Origin: Actinoplanes sp. NBRC 103695
Lineage (GTDB): Bacteria > Actinomycetota > Actinomycetes > Mycobacteriales > Micromonosporaceae
DNA: 64,000 bases
Assembly: GCF_030269485.1 (NCBI RefSeq)
Contig: NZ_BSTL01000010.1
Location: 1-64,000 of the forward strand
Direction of reading: 5' to 3'
Part shown: in pieces, positions 1-8,645 of the stretch
How positions within the stretch are numbered: the stretch's first letter is position 1
Layout of the letters: the number at the start of each line of letters is the position of its first letter
Notes under the pieces: model-generated
The model's database searches: none
Seen by the model: only the letters and a program-made list of their open reading frames with translations
What the model was told of the DNA's origin: nothing
Position numbers and translations under genes: made by a program

Positions 1-430
1 CCGTACCGCCGACCGTCCCGGTCACGACGGGGTCGACATCATGGCCGCACGGGGCACCGTGATCCATGCCGCGTCCGGCGGTGTCGTCGTGAGGGTCCGA
101 TGCAACATCGCTGGCAACTCGTGGGACGGCCCGTTCAGCTCTCCTATGCCGTGCGACCGCGACGGGTACCCCGGGCTCGGTGGGTGCGGGTGGTATGCCG
201 AGATCCGGCACGCTGGCGACATCGTGTCGCGCTACTGCCACATGGTCCGGCAACCCTCGGTGCGAGTCGGCCAAACAGTCGCACCCGGTACCCCGATCGG
301 ATTCGTCGGGACCTCCGGCAACTCGTCCGGCCCGCACCTGCATTTCGAGATCCACACTAGTAACCCGGCGTCAAGCACCAATGCGATAAATCCCGTGCCG
401 TTCATGATCGAGCACGGCGCGCCCCTCTAA
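1..430 (+). CDS. M23-family metallopeptidase, C-terminal part (5' end outside window)
   Basis: The reading frame is open from base 2, so the gene begins left of the window; the ATG at 41 is internal. The visible part is the LytM/M23 zinc endopeptidase core. It has HDGVD just before the ATG (first zinc ligands H and D) and HLHFE near the C-terminus (HxH motif with the catalytic His). Such enzymes cut peptide cross-links of peptidoglycan outside the cell. Beside a plasmid/ICE-type gene run, the likely role is local wall opening for conjugation, but a cell-wall housekeeping hydrolase cannot be excluded. Two cysteines around 'CDRDGYPGLGGC' could form a disulfide, consistent with an exported protein. 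The C-terminus is complete, with stop TAA at 428-430. Confidence 0.85.
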   Translation, partial: RTADRPGHDGVDIMAARGTVIHAASGGVVVRVRCNIAGNSWDGPFSSPMPCDRDGYPGLGGCGWYAEIRHAGDIVSRYCHMVRQPSVRVGQTVAPGTPIGFVGTSGNSSGPHLHFEIHTSNPASSTNAINPVPFMIEHGAPL

Positions 431-981
431 TGCTTCATTTCGCATAGCGGCAAATAGTCGTATCGCGCCGAGGTGGCACTTGACATATCTGAGGAATCGA
501 GCGCTCGTGACGCCGGCCAATGAAGTGACATTGAGCTCAATACGTCGACTTGACTTCACGACGTTTCCGAGCAACGACAGGCGCGCATTGAAATCCCGTC
601 AGCAGGAGGCGTGTCCGGCCGCCGGGCCGGACACGCCGCCCGTGTCTGGCCCGAATGGCAGCGAGCCACCACAACGCCATATGCGCGCGTGGCGCGCAAT
701 CCCTACCCGGTAACGCCGGCGCACGCCATAACGCGCCGAGCGGGCAATACAACCGCGCTAACGGGCCCCATGCGCCCGGCGCGGCACCCCGCGACACGAG
801 GCAAAACACGACCCCGGCCACCCGCCGTAAAGAGTCATGAAAATGCGGGTTGACAAACAATGCGTGCAGAGGGTCCATGGACGTGGGCAACAACAAGCGC
901 CCCGCCGGAACACCACCGGATAAGCGCGCCGCATTAACGCGGAACGCTATTGCCATCCCTATTCACGGAGGTATTACTGCC
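431..981. other. Non-coding stretch upstream of the first accessory operon
   Basis: This gap follows the M23 gene. ORFs crossing it have no convincing ribosome site or recognisable protein pattern. It contains one strong hairpin (608-637) and then the leader of the gene at 982, whose GGAGG lies at 967-971. The promoter for the left-hand operon is probably here, but no clear -35/-10 pair stands out. Confidence 0.5.
608..637. terminator. Perfect 13-bp stem hairpin
   Basis: GGCGTGTCCGGCC (608-620) pairs perfectly with GGCCGGACACGCC (625-637) across a 4-base loop. No T-run follows, which is common in high-GC actinobacteria. It lies about 180 bp after the M23 stop and before the next operon, so it could be a terminator or a structured leader element. 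Confidence 0.5.
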
Positions 982-2304
982 ATGACTGCGCCCACCACGC
1001 CCGCCGCCCTCACCGTCGCCGCGACCCTGACCGCCCACCCCGACGGCATCACCACCCGCGCACTGGCCGACGCCTCCGGCGTCAGCGCCTCCACCGTGGC
1101 GAAAACCCTCACCGCGATGGAGGCCGACGGCACCGCCACCCGCACCCCCGGCCCCGCCAACGGCAACCGCAAGAGCGCCGACATCTGGCACCCCGTCACA
1201 CCGACCGACGCCAGCCCGGCGGACGCCAGCCCGGCCGACGCTGCCCCGGCCGACGAGACCCCGGCGGACGCCAGCCCGGCGGACGCCAGCCCGGCCGACG
1301 AGACCCCGGCCGACGCCAGCCCGGCGGACGCCAGCCCGGCGGACGTCACCCCGGCGGACGCCAGCCCGGCGGACGAGACCCCGGCGGACGCCAGCCCGGC
1401 GGACGCGGGGGCGGTTGCTCCGGTGTCCGGTGCGCCGGTCGGCCCGCGTCAGCCGGACTTGAAGGTGCTGATCATGGCCGGTGTGCTGGGTGGGCACCCG
1501 GAGGGCATCACGGCCGATGCGGCGATCAACGAGAGCGGCCTGTCGGTGGCGATGGGTGACACGATCCTCGCCGCGATGGAGGTTAGCGGGGCCGCGCGTC
1601 GGCTGCCCACCGAGCCCGATGGTACTGAGTTGTGGGTGCCGGTCGCGGACGCCGATCTGGCGAAGGTGGACCCGGCGAACGCGCCGACGCACACCACGTG
1701 CCCGACGTGCGGGCACACCCGCAAGATCCGCCGTCCCTCCGCGCGGCGCGCACCCGCCACCAGCACCGGCCGCAGCACCGGTGAGGTCAACACCGATGGG
1801 TCGGCGAAGCTGGGTAAGGGTGAGTTGGAGCGCATGGTGGAGGCGTTCATGCGCGACCTGGGCACCGGCCACGACGTCAGCCCGGTCACGGTGGGGCGGG
1901 AGCTGGGTGGGCGTAGCTCGGGCGCGTGCGGCAACGCCATGAGCAAGCTGACCGGTCGCGGTGTGCTGGTGATGACCAGCGAGGCCCCCGTGCGGTACGC
2001 GCTGGCCGAGACCGCCCCCGCCCCGACCGCCGATGTCCGGACGTACATGACCCGGCCGTTGACCGACGGCGAGCCCGCTACCGGCACCGACGCGGGCACC
2101 GCCGACACCTCGGCCGACGAGCCCACCCCCGGCACCGACGCGGGCACCACCGGCACGGACGCGGGCACCGCCGACACCACGGACGACGCGACCACCACGG
2201 ACGCCGCCGCCGAGGCCACCGCCGATGACGCCACCGCGACCGGTGACGACGAGACCGGCACCCCGGCCACCGACGAGGCCCCCGCCGCAGCCATCGCGGC
2301 CTGA
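982..2304 (+). CDS. Winged-helix-like protein with ASPAD-repeat linker and acidic tail
   Basis: About 440 aa. The ATG at 982 is chosen because GGAGG (967-971) precedes it; the same frame is open further upstream without a ribosome site. Residues 1-70 look like a winged helix (TLTAHPDGITTRALADASG, then STVAKTLTAMEADG). Next comes a roughly 70-residue linker of 5-aa repeats (ASPAD/ETPAD), a second winged-helix-like unit (LGGHPEGITADAAINESG), a CPTCGH knuckle, a third helical domain (about 280-350) and an Ala/Thr/Asp-rich tail. The duplicated HTH units suggest DNA binding, perhaps in plasmid/ICE replication or transfer control. No family is recognised. It leads the run of small accessory genes on the plus strand. 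Confidence 0.7.
   Translation: MTAPTTPAALTVAATLTAHPDGITTRALADASGVSASTVAKTLTAMEADGTATRTPGPANGNRKSADIWHPVTPTDASPADASPADAAPADETPADASPADASPADETPADASPADASPADVTPADASPADETPADASPADAGAVAPVSGAPVGPRQPDLKVLIMAGVLGGHPEGITADAAINESGLSVAMGDTILAAMEVSGAARRLPTEPDGTELWVPVADADLAKVDPANAPTHTTCPTCGHTRKIRRPSARRAPATSTGRSTGEVNTDGSAKLGKGELERMVEAFMRDLGTGHDVSPVTVGRELGGRSSGACGNAMSKLTGRGVLVMTSEAPVRYALAETAPAPTADVRTYMTRPLTDGEPATGTDAGTADTSADEPTPGTDAGTTGTDAGTADTTDDATTTDAAAEATADDATATGDDETGTPATDEAPAAAIAA
1204..1407 (+). repeat. 15-bp tandem repeats inside the gene at 982
   Basis: About fourteen imperfect 15-base units of the form gcc-agc-ccg-gcg-gac, interspersed with gag-acc variants, encode A-S-P-A-D and E-T-P-A-D pentapeptides. 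All changes keep the frame, so this is a length-variable protein linker rather than a regulatory array. The repeat also creates long false ORFs on the opposite strand. Confidence 0.85.
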
Positions 2305-2380
2305 CACCACCCCTGCCGGGGCCGGGCACCACGCCCGGCCCCGGCACCGGCACGCCCACCCCCTGACGGAAGGCAGAACG

Positions 2381-3031
2381 ATGACCACCCCACCGCACGA
2401 TCACGACAACGGCCACGACCGCCCCGACGAGCCCGGCTCGTTGCGCTGTCCCGAATGCCGCGCGGCGGCCCGGCCCGTTCCCCCGCGTGACTGGCCCCTC
2501 GCCGGGTTCGCCGCGCGTCCCGGTGCGTCGCACCTCGACGGGACGCCGTTGTGCCCGGTGTACGGCCCGCACGGCGCGCAACCGGCCGAACCGGTCGGCG
2601 CACCGGCCCGGCTCACCACGTGGCAGGCCGTCCGCCAAAGCTGGCTCACCCATCCCGATTGGACAAGCGCCGATCATCTGGCGTGGCTCGACGGCGAGGG
2701 TTACGACACCGACCTCATCGACGGCGACCCGGACGAGGTGATCGGCCGATGGCTGGCAGAACACCGCCGCACGGCCCGGCTGACCGTGCCGCCGGGGGTC
2801 ACCGGCGAGGACCGCGTGTACGTCGTCGCCGGAGGCGACATGGTCGCGGTGTTCGACAACCCCGACGCCGCCGGAATCCAGCGCACAGTCATGCAGGCCG
2901 CCAACCTAGACACCATCGCCTCCGTGATGACCCCGGCGCAATGGGACACCGCTCGGGCCATCCTGCGCGCGGAGCACCCGGAACTCGTCATCACCGATGC
3001 CCGGCACGACGCCACCGGGCCGACGTCATGA
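2381..3031 (+). CDS. Hypothetical ICE/plasmid-type protein with N-terminal Cys motif
   Basis: 216 aa. The ATG at 2381 follows GGAAGG (2369-2374). The N-terminal 35 residues are His/Asp-rich and contain CPEC, half of a possible zinc site. The C-terminal two thirds alternates helices and strands (DRVYVVAGGDMVAVFDNPDAAG). The stop overlaps the next start as ATGA (3028-3031), so the two are translationally coupled. No family is recognised. It belongs to the same operon-like run as the flanking genes. Confidence 0.65.
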   Translation: MTTPPHDHDNGHDRPDEPGSLRCPECRAAARPVPPRDWPLAGFAARPGASHLDGTPLCPVYGPHGAQPAEPVGAPARLTTWQAVRQSWLTHPDWTSADHLAWLDGEGYDTDLIDGDPDEVIGRWLAEHRRTARLTVPPGVTGEDRVYVVAGGDMVAVFDNPDAAGIQRTVMQAANLDTIASVMTPAQWDTARAILRAEHPELVITDARHDATGPTS

Positions 3032-3591
3032 CCGGCCCGCACGTCGCCCCGTCCGGCGACATGCCCGCGTCGCTGGCCGCGCGTCCCCGCGACGCGCGGC
3101 GCGGCCTGCCGATCCCACCGGTCAACGTGCACCCCGACCCGGAGGGCGGCACCGGCACGCACGTCGACTTCACGACCATCAACACCTCGACATCGAGTCA
3201 GCTCGCGGCCGGCCGCCGGTGCTCGCTGTGCGGCGAGTCGATGGAGTATTGGGTGGCGTTTCTCGGCACGCCTCGCGCGGCTGAGCTGTTGCGCTATACC
3301 GACCCGCCCGGACACCCCGAGTGCCTTCGCGCAGCTCTGACGTTGTGCCCGCACATCGCCGTTGCCCGGCACCGGCGTGCCCGCGCTGACCGGCCGAGCG
3401 CCGGTGTCATGCCGCCCGGGGCGCACGGCGACAAACCCGACGGATGGACCCTGGGTATCACCCGGTCCTACCGGTCGATGTTCCTGCCTACGCACGGGTT
3501 CACCGTGTACCTACCGGCCCCGTTCCGCACCGTGGACGCCTACCGGTACGGCCCGGACGGGCAGCTGACCCGCCACCCGGAAACCCGGTGA
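3028..3591 (+). CDS. Hypothetical Cys/His-motif protein
   Basis: 187 aa, starting at the ATG that overlaps the previous stop. The middle contains CSLCGE followed by HPECLRAALTLCPH, which together could form a zinc-binding knuckle. A basic segment follows, then a C-terminal part ending RYGPDGQLTRHPETR. Such a motif in accessory actinobacterial genes often marks a small nucleic-acid-binding or scaffold protein, but no function can be assigned. Confidence 0.62.
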   Translation: MTGPHVAPSGDMPASLAARPRDARRGLPIPPVNVHPDPEGGTGTHVDFTTINTSTSSQLAAGRRCSLCGESMEYWVAFLGTPRAAELLRYTDPPGHPECLRAALTLCPHIAVARHRRARADRPSAGVMPPGAHGDKPDGWTLGITRSYRSMFLPTHGFTVYLPAPFRTVDAYRYGPDGQLTRHPETR

Positions 3592-3758
3592 CCCCGCCGA
3601 TTTCGCGCGGCCAGATTGGCGACAGAAACCTCCATCGACTCGGGACGATCGCCTTGATCGGCCCGTGGAGGTAGGAAACATTGCTTGTGACGGCGTCGCC
3701 GGGACGCAACCCCGGCGGCGCTACCCACCCGACGTACCAAACGAGAGGAACACCCGTC

Positions 3759-4745
3759 ATGGCACACGAACTCGAAACCCTCGCGAACGGTCAGACCGCC
3801 TTCGCCTCCGCCCGCCTGTCGGCCTGGCACCAGCTCGGGCAGATCACCGACGACTGCATGACCGCCGAGGAGATCATGAGCAAGGCGTGGCTCGGCGGCT
3901 GGGAGGTCCGCAAGATCCCGCTGTATGGCATGGAGGTCACCGACGCCGGGGTCACGAAGGTCGACTGCCCCGACAAGTTCATGACCGTGCGGACCAACCC
4001 GCAGACCAAGGTGACCGAGTATCTCGGCGTGGTCGGCGACGACTACGCCACCGTGCAAAACGAGCAGGTCGCCGAGATGCTCAACCTCCTGGTCGACGAG
4101 TCCGGGGCGCACTTCGAGACGGCCGGCTCGATGCGTAAAGGCAAGAGCGTCTTCGTCACGATGAAGCTGCCGAACGCGATGGAGATCGCCGGAGTCGACC
4201 GGATGGATCTCTACCTGGCCGCCACCACCTCGCACGACGGGACCGCCTCGCTGCGCTTGGATGCGACGCCGGTGCGGATCGTGTGCGCGAACACCCAACG
4301 CATGGCCTACGCCCGTTCGCAGGGCTCCTACACCTTCCGGCACACCTCCAATGTGCACGCGCAGATCAGTGAGGCGCGCGAGGCGCTGGGTCTGGTGTTC
4401 AAGCACTTCGGGGACTGGCAGTCCGAGGCCGAGAAGATGCTGAACGAGGCGTTGACCATGGGCGAGTTCGAGAAGATCGTCGCCCAGGCGTGGCCGGTGG
4501 AGGATGACGCCTCCGACATGGCGAAGAACAACGCGAAGCAGCGGACGAGCACGTTGCGGTACCTGATCCGGGACGCGGACACGCAGAAGGCGATCAAGGG
4601 CACCCGGTGGGCGGGGTTCCAGGCCATCATTGAGTACGTCGACCACTTCGCCCCTGCCAAGACCGACGCGGTCCGGGCGACGCGGGCGCTGACCGGTGCG
4701 GGCGCGGAGTTGAAGGCCCGCGCGTTCGATCTGCTGGCTGTCTGA
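3759..4745 (+). CDS. DUF932 (phage/plasmid-like TIGR03299) protein
   Basis: 328 aa. Start MAHELETLANGQTAF at 3759 follows GAGAGG; the same frame is open upstream but has no ribosome site. The opening with W-H-x-L-G, the central 'TVRTNPQTK...LGVVGDDYATVQNEQ' and 'TPVRIVCANTQRMA' are the recognisable pattern of the DUF932 / TIGR03299 family. That family is widespread on phages, plasmids and ICEs, with no experimentally settled function that I know of. It is full length. Its stop overlaps an ATG at 4745, but the better start for the next gene is at 5015. It is the best recognised marker that this run is mobile-element cargo. Confidence 0.85.
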   Translation: MAHELETLANGQTAFASARLSAWHQLGQITDDCMTAEEIMSKAWLGGWEVRKIPLYGMEVTDAGVTKVDCPDKFMTVRTNPQTKVTEYLGVVGDDYATVQNEQVAEMLNLLVDESGAHFETAGSMRKGKSVFVTMKLPNAMEIAGVDRMDLYLAATTSHDGTASLRLDATPVRIVCANTQRMAYARSQGSYTFRHTSNVHAQISEAREALGLVFKHFGDWQSEAEKMLNEALTMGEFEKIVAQAWPVEDDASDMAKNNAKQRTSTLRYLIRDADTQKAIKGTRWAGFQAIIEYVDHFAPAKTDAVRATRALTGAGAELKARAFDLLAV

Positions 4746-5014
4746 TGGGCCAGCGGCACCGGGGCCGCCACCGCCGCCGCTGGTGGCGCACGGCGGCCCC
4801 GGCCCTCGCACCGGCGGACATCACCGCCCGGCGTCCCGCACGCGGCCCGGCTGCCGTCCGACCGCCGAGCCCGTCCGGCTCACGCCGCCCGCCCGGCCCG
4901 ATCGGCGGCGGCCCGGCACCCGCACCGGCGCGGTTGCGACCGGCCGCCCCGGGCCTGCCTGCGACTTCACCTGTTCAATCTCGATCCGGCCTTGCGCCGA
5001 CGGAGGTACCCGCC

Positions 5015-5497
5015 ATGACATCCGACGAGCTGATGAACCTCATCGGCCACCTGGTAGAGGCGTACCAGAACAGCACTGCGCATCGTGTAGCCGCCTCGTA
5101 CGAGACCGACTACGACGAGCAGGGCGTGCAACAGGCCAACCAAAAGCAATGGGACGAGATCGGCGCGCACCGGTACCGCGAGGTGGAACGAGCGGTCCGG
5201 GCGGCCCTTCCCGCGAAGGCCACCATCGAGGAGTTCATGCCGGTCCGGCCGCTGCCGGGCGGCAGGGTCGAACTCCGCGCGACAGACGCCGCCTCGCGGC
5301 CCGTCGCGGTGGTCTTCACCGGGACCGAGGCGCTCAACCTCGGCGGCCGGCTGACTGTCTGCGGAGCCGTCGCCCTCGACCGCATCGGCGTCAAAGCCGA
5401 CACCGAACTGAAGCCGGTCGCCGAAGGTCCGGCCGTCGGCACTTCTCCGATACCGCCTGTCGTGCCCGGCCCGCCCGCCCCCGCGCACCTTCGCTAG
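5015..5497 (+). CDS. Hypothetical protein
   Basis: 160 aa starting MTSDELMNLIGHLVEAYQ, preceded by GGAGG at 5002-5006. A longer frame beginning at the overlapping ATG 4745 would add about 90 Pro/Arg/Ala-rich residues that look like read-through of a non-coding spacer, so the downstream start is preferred. The N-terminal half is helical and charged, the C-terminal half is a beta-rich segment, and the tail is proline-rich. No family is recognised. It lies in the DUF932 operon run. Confidence 0.6.
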   Translation: MTSDELMNLIGHLVEAYQNSTAHRVAASYETDYDEQGVQQANQKQWDEIGAHRYREVERAVRAALPAKATIEEFMPVRPLPGGRVELRATDAASRPVAVVFTGTEALNLGGRLTVCGAVALDRIGVKADTELKPVAEGPAVGTSPIPPVVPGPPAPAHLR

Positions 5498-5572
5498 CCC
5501 GGTGGGCCCCGCCGCGCGGCCAGACCCGGTCGCGCGGCCCGCACCGCAACCCCTCGACTCGAAGGATTCGCT

Positions 5573-6043
5573 GTGGAAGACCTGATCACCCTCGTACACG
5601 CCTACGCCACCGCCCGCGCGGGCGCCGAACGCCGCCGCGCCCTGCTGGAATGCCTCGTCGACGACAACGACGGCTTCTTCATGACGAAGATCGCGGAGTA
5701 CGAACTCGCCTCCACCACCTCCCACGCGCAGCTCATGACCGCCTACGACGGGCTGACCCGCACCACCGTGCGCGCCATCGCGGACGAGCGGCTGCCCGTG
5801 TGCACGTGGCAGAAGGGCGTGGTGGAGGCGCGCGGCGTCGTGCCGGACGCCACGCGCAGCGTGCGGGTGCGCTACACCCCCGGGCAGGCCATCGCCGCCG
5901 GAGCCGCGTTGATCGCCTGCGCCGCCCTCGCCGACCGAGACACCGGCGGCACCCTCACCCCGATCCTTTCGCCTTTTCCCACCGGTGACCTCGGCCACGA
6001 CTCGACCGCGGCCGGCCCCAGCACGAAGGGCACCGAGTCATGA
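5573..6043 (+). CDS. Hypothetical helical protein, GTG start
   Basis: 156 aa beginning at GTG 5573 with GAAGGA just upstream. The first two thirds is amphipathic helix (VHAYATARAGAERRRALLE), followed by a small beta segment and an Ala-rich stretch 'GQAIAAGAALIACAALADRD'. The stop overlaps the next start as ATGA (6040-6043). It may be a small scaffold or regulatory protein; nothing more specific is visible. Confidence 0.6.
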   Translation: MEDLITLVHAYATARAGAERRRALLECLVDDNDGFFMTKIAEYELASTTSHAQLMTAYDGLTRTTVRAIADERLPVCTWQKGVVEARGVVPDATRSVRVRYTPGQAIAAGAALIACAALADRDTGGTLTPILSPFPTGDLGHDSTAAGPSTKGTES

Positions 6044-6378
6044 CCAACAACCCGGACCTCACCGCACGGCCCGACGGCATGAGCGACGGGCAGCACGCCC
6101 TCGCCGGTTCGCGCCTGCTCGCCGTGTTGACGCTGATCGGTGACCTCGATCCGGTCATCGCTGACGTTCTGCGAAACATGCATTTGCGGGTCTACCCCGG
6201 TCAGCCGGGCGACGGAGACCGCAGCGACTACATCGTGCTCGACCTGCACGGCGTCTCCATCGGCGCCCGCCGCCGCGAACACGACTTCTACCTGCACGCC
6301 GACACCAGCGAGACTCCCGACCGCGTCATCGCGTTCGAGGTCAATGGGCTCGGCGAACACGACCGCCCCACCCGATAG
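6040..6378 (+). CDS. Hypothetical small protein
   Basis: 112 aa, translationally coupled to the previous gene by an ATGA overlap. A helical N-terminus (GQHALAGSRLLAVLTLIGDLDPVIADVLR) is followed by a beta-rich C-terminus containing 'SDYIVLDLHGVSIGARRREHDFYLH'. No catalytic motif or family is recognised. Codon use matches its neighbours. Confidence 0.6.
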   Translation: MTNNPDLTARPDGMSDGQHALAGSRLLAVLTLIGDLDPVIADVLRNMHLRVYPGQPGDGDRSDYIVLDLHGVSIGARRREHDFYLHADTSETPDRVIAFEVNGLGEHDRPTR

Positions 6379-6395
6379 CGGCGAAGGAGCCTGCG

Positions 6396-6809
6396 ATGAC
6401 CAGCACCGACCCTGCGCCCGCCCCGGCTGCGCCGACCTTGCGCGACGTGGTGTCCACCCGGCACTCCCTTGAGCCCGCGCACAGCCATCCCGGCGTCGTG
6501 ATCGACATCTTTAGGCAGTCGCGTATCACTGACGGCGACCGGTACCGCGTCGAGTTTCGCGGCGGCGTCAACGAGTGGTTCTGGCGCGACGAGCTGACCG
6601 TGCACCTGTGGGCGGACGAGCGCGGCATCGTGCTCACCGACCTGGCCGCCGTGCGCACGATCCTGCACCACGCCATCACCACCGCTGAACAACACGACGT
6701 GCTGCACACCAAGCTCGGCGAGATCTTCGACGCCCTCAGCGCCACCGCGAACACCTACCTCGGCGGCAACCTCGACACCCTGATCCCGGCTGCCGCCCCC
6801 GCCGCCTGA
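6396..6809 (+). CDS. Hypothetical protein
   Basis: 137 aa. The ATG at 6396 follows GAAGGAG. A short Pro/Ala-rich N-terminus leads into a compact alpha/beta domain with 'YRVEFRGGVNEWFWRDE', then a helical tail. The phrase 'EWFWRDELTVH' partly resembles 'EWFWQDEVDAFH' in the HTH gene at 8646, so the two may share a small module. It sits 17 bp after the previous stop, in the same operon. Confidence 0.58.
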   Translation: MTSTDPAPAPAAPTLRDVVSTRHSLEPAHSHPGVVIDIFRQSRITDGDRYRVEFRGGVNEWFWRDELTVHLWADERGIVLTDLAAVRTILHHAITTAEQHDVLHTKLGEIFDALSATANTYLGGNLDTLIPAAAPAA

Positions 6810-6907
6810 CCGGCAAGGGCCGAGACCGTCGCCACCGGCTCCGCGTCCCGGCGGTCTCGGCCCGCAGGCCCCGCCACCTCGAGCCGAACTCGCCAATGGA
6901 GACTCCG

Positions 6908-7321
6908 ATGGACCTGAACGACACTGCCCGGGTACGCCAGCCCCGCGACCCGGTCGAGTACCGCCTCGCCACGATCACCGACATCACCTACTCGACTCCG
7001 CACACCACCCACATCCGCGACCTTCGCCTGAGCTTCCCGACCGGCGAGAACTGCACCTACACCCCGGCCGAAATCGTCGCGTGCACCCGCACCGACGATC
7101 ACGCCGCCCTCGTCGCGGCCTTCACCGACGCGTGCCGGTCACTGCGCGACGCCTGCCGCATCGCCCACGACTACGACGAACAGATCAACACCGACATCAT
7201 CGGCCTCCTGCTGGCCATCCACGGCACCGTGAAGACACGCCTCGGGATCACCCTCGACCCCGCCACCCTCGACCCCGCCACCCTCGACGCGCCGGCCGAC
7301 CCCGAGCAGGCGACCTCGTGA
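6908..7321 (+). CDS. Hypothetical protein with short C-terminal repeat
   Basis: 137 aa from ATG 6908, which has GGAG close upstream; an in-frame ATG at 6896 would add only four residues. Predicted beta-rich N-terminus ('VEYRLATITDITYSTPH') and a helical centre. Near the end the 15-base sequence for TLDPA is duplicated in tandem ('LDPATLDPATLDAPA'). The stop overlaps the next GTG start (7318). No family is recognised. Confidence 0.58.
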   Translation: MDLNDTARVRQPRDPVEYRLATITDITYSTPHTTHIRDLRLSFPTGENCTYTPAEIVACTRTDDHAALVAAFTDACRSLRDACRIAHDYDEQINTDIIGLLLAIHGTVKTRLGITLDPATLDPATLDAPADPEQATS

Positions 7322-7707
7322 CCGCCCACTGGACCCATGGCCGCTCCACGCGACACCAGGGAGCCGTCTGTGGAGCCGACGACGGACCGCGCACTCGCAT
7401 CTCCGACGAGCCGCACCTGGTGACCTGTCCCGACTGTCCCAACGCCGCCGAGATCGAGACCATCCCGGACGACGCCACCACCGGTGACCCGAACGTGATC
7501 GACATGCTGCGGGACGCCCGAAACGGACATACCCGCAAGATCAGCGGCGTGGTCGTGGACGCCACCACCGCGCACGCCATCCTGACCGTCTACAACGCCG
7601 CCACCCCGAAGACCAAGGCGAAGATCGCCGGGCTGCCCCTGACAGTGATGACCTCGCTGGCCTGGAACATCCTGCGCGCCGATTCCGAAAGGGAGGGTCC
7701 GCGATGA
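7318..7707 (+). CDS. Hypothetical protein with CPDC motif, GTG start
   Basis: 129 aa starting at GTG 7318, overlapping the previous stop. The N-terminal 45 residues contain C-x-x-C ('TCPDCPNAAE'), a possible half zinc site. The centre reads 'RKISGVVVDATTAHAILTVYNAATPKTKAKIAGLPL', a small alpha/beta unit common to short phage and plasmid proteins. The stop overlaps the next ATG (7704). Confidence 0.6.
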   Translation: MTAHWTHGRSTRHQGAVCGADDGPRTRISDEPHLVTCPDCPNAAEIETIPDDATTGDPNVIDMLRDARNGHTRKISGVVVDATTAHAILTVYNAATPKTKAKIAGLPLTVMTSLAWNILRADSEREGPR

Positions 7708-8351
7708 CCGGCCTCGCCTGGACGTCTCCGTCACCGGACGAGGTGCCGTTTCACTGCCGCGTCTGCCGCCGAGCATTGCACCGCAGCCAAACCTCCAACG
7801 GAGTCGTCACGTTCCTGCACCCGGCCGAGGTCCGCGGGGGCACCGTCGAGCACACGGCTCAGCCGGCCCCGGTCACCGAGGTCGAGAGCCCGATCATCGA
7901 GTGCGACTTCTGTTCCCGCCCGGACGCCGATTGGATCTACGTGTGCGCTGACCAAGAATCCGAGATGAGGATCGTCACGGCGAGAACCATCGGCGCCGGT
8001 GACTATCAGCGCCGACATCATGCCGCTCGGACCCGCAGCGTCGAAACCACCTCCGGGCCGGTGCATATCTGGGGCGAACGCTGGAGCGCGTGCGACGGGT
8101 GCGCCACGCTGATCGAGAACCGGGATCTCTACGCCTTGATCAGCCGAGTCACCGACGCCCTGCCCAGCAAATACACACGAGGCAAACGCCTTGCCGCTGT
8201 GCGCGGGCGGCTGCACGGCAACTACGGCACCGTCCTGGCCACCCTGCGGCCCGGCCGAGGACGCATCACCCCGCAGCATCCCCTCGGACTGTGGACGCCG
8301 CACGATTCCACTTCGTCCGCGACCGGTGAAGCCCTGCCGTTCGAGAGCTGA
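7704..8351 (+). CDS. Multi-zinc-knuckle hypothetical protein
   Basis: 215 aa, coupled to the upstream gene by ATGA. Three paired cysteine motifs are visible: CRVC (about residue 15), CDFC (about 69) and CDGC (about 130), with nearby His residues, so one or two structural zinc sites are likely. The stretch from CDFC to 'WSACDGCATLIENRD' resembles a small accessory family whose exact name I cannot assign. It closes the coupled run that starts at 6908. Confidence 0.62.
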   Translation: MTGLAWTSPSPDEVPFHCRVCRRALHRSQTSNGVVTFLHPAEVRGGTVEHTAQPAPVTEVESPIIECDFCSRPDADWIYVCADQESEMRIVTARTIGAGDYQRRHHAARTRSVETTSGPVHIWGERWSACDGCATLIENRDLYALISRVTDALPSKYTRGKRLAAVRGRLHGNYGTVLATLRPGRGRITPQHPLGLWTPHDSTSSATGEALPFES

Positions 8352-8453
8352 CGTTCAACGGCGATTGGATGTCCTCGGAATTGGCGGCCGGTGAACCTGC
8401 GAAATCAGTCAGGTTCACCGCCGCCCCGAGTCTCAACGGCGGCCGGGCGGGCA

Positions 8454-8472
8454 CGCCCCCGCGCGGGGGGCG
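8454..8472. terminator. Short GC hairpin after the small-gene operon
   Basis: CGCCCCC (8454-8460) pairs with GGGGGCG (8466-8472) about 100 bp after the stop at 8351. There is no T-run. It may end transcription of the run. The rest of the 8352-8645 gap shows nothing recognisable. Confidence 0.3.
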
Positions 8473-8645
8473 AGCGCAACCCCGACCGGCCACCTCGCCC
8501 AAGCTCCAGGCCACCCACGGCGTACCAAAGGCCGTATCTTCCCGGAGCGGGCGTGCGCCGATGGTAACCGGGGACGCGGCACCATCGGGCGTCTGCGAAC
8601 AGAGTTCGGACCACCAGGACTCACGCGGCGACAGGACGAGGGAGG

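Noticed and set aside
934..2388. 484-aa minus-strand ORF opposite the ASPAD gene
   Set aside because: Shadow of the GC-rich repeat gene; composition is Gly/Arg/Val-rich and there is no ribosome site.
3540..4811. 423-aa minus-strand ORF over DUF932
   Set aside because: Antisense of a clearly recognised family; no motif of its own.
4967..5998. 343-aa minus-strand ORF
   Set aside because: Low-complexity Gly/Arg/Val frame opposite two coupled plus-strand genes.
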